From positions 1-9,928 of the forward strand of contig NZ_BAAACY010000059.1 in assembly GCF_039521925.1 (NCBI RefSeq): DNA of 9,928 bases, read 5' to 3'. The translations under genes were made by a program, and so were the position numbers. Position 1 is the stretch's first letter, and each line of letters starts with the position of its first letter. The notes below the pieces were generated by a model that ran no database searches, was not told the DNA's origin, and saw only the letters and a list, made by a program, of their open reading frames with translations. Source of the DNA: Virgibacillus salarius (GTDB taxonomy: Bacteria; Bacillota; Bacilli; Bacillales; Amphibacillaceae). This document shows positions 7,287-9,928 of the stretch, piece by piece.

Positions 7287-7300
7287 ATCGTGTACACGAT
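7287..7300. promoter_or_regulatory. Perfect 14-bp palindrome, possible operator
   Basis: ATCGTGTACACGAT is fully self-complementary. It has no loop, so it is more likely a binding site for a dimeric protein than an RNA hairpin. It lies about 80 bp upstream of the -35 box of the dus promoter. The protein that might bind it is unknown. Confidence 0.45.
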
Positions 7301-7378
7301 GAAGAATGACCAGAAGGAAAAATGGGAAAACGTAAGAGTGAAATTACAAGTATTTTAGGGTTTATATAGGCAATCCGT

Positions 7379-7408
7379 TTGATAAAAAGTGCTTAAGCAT
7401 GGTATAAG
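7379..7408 (+). promoter_or_regulatory. SigA-type promoter for the dihydrouridine synthase gene
   Basis: TTGATA (7379-7384) and TATAAG (7403-7408) are 18 bp apart. Transcription would begin near 7415 and leave a leader of about 75 nt. This is the best promoter match between the terminator at 7255 and the start codon. Confidence 0.55.
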
Positions 7409-7490
7409 TGTAAAGGGAGTAAGGACAGTTGTTTTTGATTTTGGGATGTTTTTTGATCATATCCCATCATGAGAGGATTGAAATTTGATT

Positions 7491-8453
7491 ATGATTGATA
7501 ATTTTTGGCGTGATTTACCACGACCGTTTTTTATATTGGCACCAATGGAGGATGTGACGGATGTCGTTTTTCGCCATGTAGTTAGCGAAGCCGCTAGACC
7601 TGATGTGTTTTTTACAGAGTTTACAAACTCAGAAAGCTATTGTCATCCAGAAGGGCGCCAAAGCGTACGCGGGCGTTTGACATTTACAGAGGATGAGCAA
7701 CCAATGGTAGCCCATATATGGGGCGATAAGCCGGAGTATTTTCGGCAAATGAGTATTGGTATGGCGGAACAAGGATTTAAGGGTCTTGATATTAATATGG
7801 GTTGTCCTGTAGCTAATGTAGCAGGGAATGGAAAGGGATCTGGCCTGATCCGTCGTCCAGAAGTAGCAGCAGAGCTCATACAAGCTGCAAAAGCAGGAGG
7901 ATTGCCTGTAAGCGTGAAGACAAGACTAGGTTACACGTATATAGATGAATGGTTTGAATGGCTGAAACACGTATTGGAACAAGACATTGCTAATCTTTCT
8001 ATTCATCTGCGTACAAGAAAGGAAATGAGTAAAGTAGATGCTCACTGGGAGCTAATTCCTGAGATTAAAAAGCTTCGTGACGAGGTTGCTCCAGATACAT
8101 TGTTGACCATCAATGGTGATATTCCTGACCGCCAAACTGGCTTGGAGCTTGTGGGAAAATATGGTGTAGATGGAGTAATGATTGGACGAGGAATTTTTAA
8201 AAATCCATTTGCTTTTGAAAAGCAGCCGAAGGAGCACAGCAGTAAGGAATTGCTTGATATCTTAAGATTACACTTGGATCTTTTCGATAAATATTCAAAA
8301 ATAGATACACGTTCGTTTAAGCCTCTTCGTCGCTTTTTTAAGATATATGTTCGAGGTTTTCGAGGGGCGAGTGAATTAAGAAGTCAAATGATGGAAACAG
8401 AGTCAACAGATGAAGTACGTGCATTGCTCGATGACTTTGAAGATTTTGAGTGA
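7491..8453 (+). CDS. dus: tRNA-dihydrouridine synthase (Dus family)
   Basis: This FMN-dependent enzyme reduces uridines in the D-loop of tRNA to dihydrouridine, using NADPH. With the ATG at 7491 the protein has 320 residues. The TIM barrel begins with ILAPMEDVTD, part of the flavin site. MGCP holds the catalytic cysteine (C105). SVKTRLG supplies the conserved FMN-contact lysine, and INGDIPDR and GVMIGRG form the phosphate-binding end. The remaining residues from about 245 form the helical tRNA-binding domain. An in-frame TTG at 7485 is better spaced from AGGA (7474-7477), adding two residues. I prefer ATG because relatives, as I recall them, begin just before NFWRDLPRPF. It has its own promoter and terminator, and so appears to be a single-gene unit outside the defence operon. 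Confidence 0.95.
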   Translation: MIDNFWRDLPRPFFILAPMEDVTDVVFRHVVSEAARPDVFFTEFTNSESYCHPEGRQSVRGRLTFTEDEQPMVAHIWGDKPEYFRQMSIGMAEQGFKGLDINMGCPVANVAGNGKGSGLIRRPEVAAELIQAAKAGGLPVSVKTRLGYTYIDEWFEWLKHVLEQDIANLSIHLRTRKEMSKVDAHWELIPEIKKLRDEVAPDTLLTINGDIPDRQTGLELVGKYGVDGVMIGRGIFKNPFAFEKQPKEHSSKELLDILRLHLDLFDKYSKIDTRSFKPLRRFFKIYVRGFRGASELRSQMMETESTDEVRALLDDFEDFE

Positions 8454-8520
8454 AAGAATGTTGACGACAGGAGAAGTATTTATAGTAGTAAGTTACTTAA
8501 TTAACATGAATAACCGGATC

Positions 8521-8551
8521 AACGTTTCTCACATCGTGGGAAACGTTTTTT
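8521..8551 (+). terminator. Intrinsic terminator of dus
   Basis: AACGTTTCTCAC (8521-8532) pairs with GTGGGAAACGTT (8536-8547) over 12 bp with one G-T pair and a three-base loop, followed by a T run. It lies 67 bp after the dus stop. Confidence 0.85.
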
Positions 8552-8555
8552 GTAG

Positions 8556-8622
8556 GTGCGCCAGGCATGGCGACTATCTAGGTGGTGAAAGTCCACTGTG
8601 GTGGAGGAGATAGCGGCTATTT
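8556..8622 (+). ncRNA. 5' fragment of a group II intron, probably class IIC
   Basis: The stretch starts GTGCGCCAGGCATGGCG and continues through GGTGGTGAAAGTCCAC to an AGATAGCGGC end. I recognise this as the opening of bacterial group IIC introns such as the Oceanobacillus iheyensis intron (GUGUGCCCGGCAUGGGUGC, then GGGUGAGAGUCCC). Local pairings fit: CGCC/GGCG around AGGCAT, CTATCT (8574-8579) with AGATAG (8608-8613), and GTGG (8582-8585) with CCAC (8593-8596). It begins four bases after the dus terminator T run, and IIC introns characteristically insert behind terminators. No reverse transcriptase, domain V or 3' end follows, so it is a truncated remnant. The right limit is approximate. Confidence 0.6.
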
Positions 8623-8715
8623 GAGTAAATAAATATACGCAAAACTTCTTCTATTTTTAGAAAAAGAATTCCATGCATAAATACTGTTGGTACGTAAAGA
8701 ATGTTTTCAATTTTA

Positions 8716-8743
8716 TTCACAGTGTGTTTTTATTTGGTAGAAT
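8716..8743 (+). promoter_or_regulatory. Probable promoter of adaA
   Basis: TTCACA (8716-8721) and TAGAAT (8738-8743) are 16 bp apart, about 30 bp before the adaA start. The weak -10 and short spacing suit a gene that needs an activator. Methylated AdaA is known to activate its own promoter in Bacillus subtilis. I cannot point to a specific Ada box here. Confidence 0.4.
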
Positions 8744-8775
8744 AAGATTAATAATATAGGAGGTGTTGAAAAGCT

Positions 8776-9351
8776 ATGGATCTATACTCATCATCCCATA
8801 CCATCCCCTCAGAATATTGGCATGCAATTTCTAATAATGATAGTAATTTTGACGATCATTTTTACTATGGTGTTAAAACAACTAAAATTTTCTGTCGTCC
8901 ATCTTGCAAATCCAGATTACCGAATAAAGACAACGTTTATATCTTTAAAAAGGCACAAATAGCATTACAGCTTGGGTTTAGGCCTTGTAAAAGATGTAAG
9001 CCGGACAATGTGTTATTACCTAATGAGGAATGGATAGAGCTTATATGTGCATGGATTGACAAAAACTATGATGAAAATATCACGCTTCATGTGTTAGCAA
9101 ATGTCTTTCATTCCAGTCCATTTCACCTTCAACGAACGTTTAACAAAATCAAAAAGGAGAGTCCCTTAAATTATTTGCAACGAATAAGGTTAAATAGAGC
9201 AGCAAATCAATTAAAAGAAACAAATCATACCATACAGTTTATCTCTTCATCTGTTGGGTTTTCAAATAGTTCCTATTTTAGCACGGTATTTAAGAAATAT
9301 TACAACATTACGCCGAATAATTATCGGAAGAAATTTAATTGTAAACTGTAA
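8776..9351 (+). CDS. adaA: AdaA-type methylphosphotriester-DNA methyltransferase and AraC-family activator
   Basis: AdaA takes the methyl group from methylphosphotriesters in alkylated DNA onto a zinc-bound cysteine. The methylated protein then activates the adaptive response. The 191-residue protein has an N-terminal Ada zinc domain: IFCRPSCKSR (C40, C44) and GFRPCKRCKPD (C71, C74). All four zinc ligands are present, and C40 corresponds to the acceptor C38 of E. coli Ada. An AraC-type double helix-turn-helix fills about 85-187, with the typical VGFSNSSYFSTVFKKYYNITP near the end. The ATG at 8776 follows AGGAGGTG (8758-8765). In Bacillus subtilis adaA overlaps adaB, the O6-methylguanine methyltransferase gene. 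No adaB follows here, so the gene stands alone. Confidence 0.93.
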   Translation: MDLYSSSHTIPSEYWHAISNNDSNFDDHFYYGVKTTKIFCRPSCKSRLPNKDNVYIFKKAQIALQLGFRPCKRCKPDNVLLPNEEWIELICAWIDKNYDENITLHVLANVFHSSPFHLQRTFNKIKKESPLNYLQRIRLNRAANQLKETNHTIQFISSSVGFSNSSYFSTVFKKYYNITPNNYRKKFNCKL

Positions 9352-9715
9352 ACTCCAATAAAGAAGCGATATTGAAAAGTTTTTCCAACCTTGTAATACA
9401 CTGATTTTGCTCCGATCCAATCTTGGAAATAATAAGCATAGAAACGAGATATTGCGATAATGTTTATATATTCTTGAAGGAAACAAATTTTACGCACAAT
9501 GCCTTTGAATGAATGCTTTGGACTGTCTCCTGGATAATAGATTGCCTGTAAAAACAACATTTGTAGGGAAAGCTTTCACGAAAAAAACAACACCTCATCA
9601 GTAATCTGTTTCACCATATCGTTCACGAGTTAAGCAATACCATTCTTGCAAATGCCTTCAAAAAATCTAAGGAAAATAACTTGGTATCATGAAAATGCCT
9701 ACGATAGCTTTAAAA
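9345..9715 (-). other. Stretch without an intact gene, possible decayed minus-strand frame
   Basis: No plus-strand gene follows adaA. On the minus strand one frame is open for about 70 codons (9560 leftwards into the adaA end) and reads protein-like, for example FQDWIGAKSVYYKVGKTFQY. The same frame farther upstream (9561-9715) carries several stops. I recognise no family. A decayed mobile-element gene is possible because an IS-like hairpin lies just upstream at 9746-9787. Chance is also possible. Confidence 0.25.
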
Positions 9716-9745
9716 GAGAAGTATCCTTTTTCCCTTAGAAAATAT

Positions 9746-9787
9746 AGGTGGTACCTTCATCTAACGTGATCGTCGGTACCACTTTTT
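9746..9787 (+). terminator. Terminator-like hairpin resembling the IS leader hairpin
   Basis: AGGTGGTACC (9746-9755) pairs with GGTACCACTT (9775-9784) with one G-T pair, followed by a T run on the plus strand. The loop is 19 nt. It could end adaA transcripts, although it is about 395 bp away. The GTGGTAC/GTACCAC arms and the nearby GTATCC sequence echo the IS leader at 1003-1072. Confidence 0.55.
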
Positions 9788-9840
9788 AAATGGTCTAGGA
9801 AAATATATTATTTGCCCATGTGGATAAATGGGCGTGTTGA

Positions 9841-9928
9841 GCCACGTCTAGCTCCAGCGCCCAGAAACTAGGTGTCTTCACGAATCTCCCTCATCTAAGT
9901 CATTATTGGCTCGTAAGCTCACCGTGAT
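9841..9928 (+). repeat. Start of a Bacillaceae dispersed intergenic repeat (partial)
   Basis: CGTCTAGCTCCAGCGCCCAG, then a later TTGGCTCGTAAGCTCACCG, matches from memory a family of repeats that occur many times between genes in Bacillaceae, with the shared core AGCTCCAGCGCC. It is cut by the window edge, so its full length cannot be seen. Just upstream, GCCCAT (9814-9819) and ATGGGC (9828-9833) form a small hairpin. Confidence 0.45.

Noticed and set aside
6743..7490. A hidden novel defence gene between hsdS and dus
   Set aside because: The longest frames are a few dozen codons, lack ribosome binding sites, and are broken by stops.
7629..7883. Two overlapping minus-strand frames inside dus
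   Set aside because: They lie wholly opposite the well-supported Dus coding region and resemble no family.
8680..8700. GGTACGTA as a possible group II intron domain V piece
   Set aside because: Only eight bases match and the domain V stem and bulge cannot be formed around it.
9716..9790. T-box riboswitch, suggested by AGGTGGTACC
   Set aside because: There is no stem I or specifier loop, and no aminoacyl-tRNA synthetase or amino acid gene follows. The sequence is simply one arm of a hairpin.
1..9928. CRISPR array, tRNA or rRNA genes
   Set aside because: No regularly spaced repeat series and no cloverleaf or rRNA-like sequence was seen on either strand.

Overview
This 9.9 kb window is AT-rich, with strong Shine-Dalgarno sites and typical low-GC Gram-positive signals. 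The dihydrouridine synthase, AdaA and IS1182-type transposase all read like Bacillaceae proteins, so the likely host is a Bacillus-type Firmicute. That assignment rests on recalled family similarity, not on a search.

Region 1 (1-1099) is the 5' part of an IS1182-family insertion sequence on the minus strand. It runs off the left edge. Its transposase frame is interrupted at an A-run around 343-349 and resumes in the -1 frame. A long hairpin lies between the element's outer end and the transposase start.

Region 2 (1125-6742) begins about 25 bp beyond the IS end. It is a compact plus-strand operon: a 65-residue Cro/CI-like regulator, then hsdR, hsdM and hsdS of a type I restriction-modification system. 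The proteins most resemble the type IB (EcoAI/EcoEI) group. HsdR (nuclease and translocase), HsdM (adenine methylase) and HsdS (two target-recognition domains within a clear internal duplication) all look intact. HsdM and HsdS should form the modification enzyme, and adding HsdR gives the restriction enzyme. The small regulator is in the right place to time or damp expression.

Region 3 (6743-7490) is a gene-poor junction of about 750 bp. It holds a possible tail of a lost gene, a strong hairpin, a tandem 9-bp repeat, an orphan intrinsic terminator, a perfect 14-bp palindrome and the promoter of the next gene. It looks like the scar between the defence island and the neighbouring chromosome.

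Region 4 (7491-9351) is housekeeping-like: a dihydrouridine synthase with its own terminator, then an adaA-type alkylation sensor/repair activator. Just after the dus terminator lies what looks like the first 60-70 nt of a group IIC intron, a class known to insert behind terminators. The remainder of the intron is not seen.

Region 5 (9352-9928) has no intact gene. It contains a possible decayed minus-strand frame, a terminator-like hairpin resembling the one inside the IS, and what looks like the start of a Bacillaceae dispersed repeat running off the right edge.

No unmistakably new defence system is visible. The most interesting points are the slippery site in the transposase, the stranded intron 5' end, the regulator-led type I operon beside an IS, and the unexplained signals in region 3.
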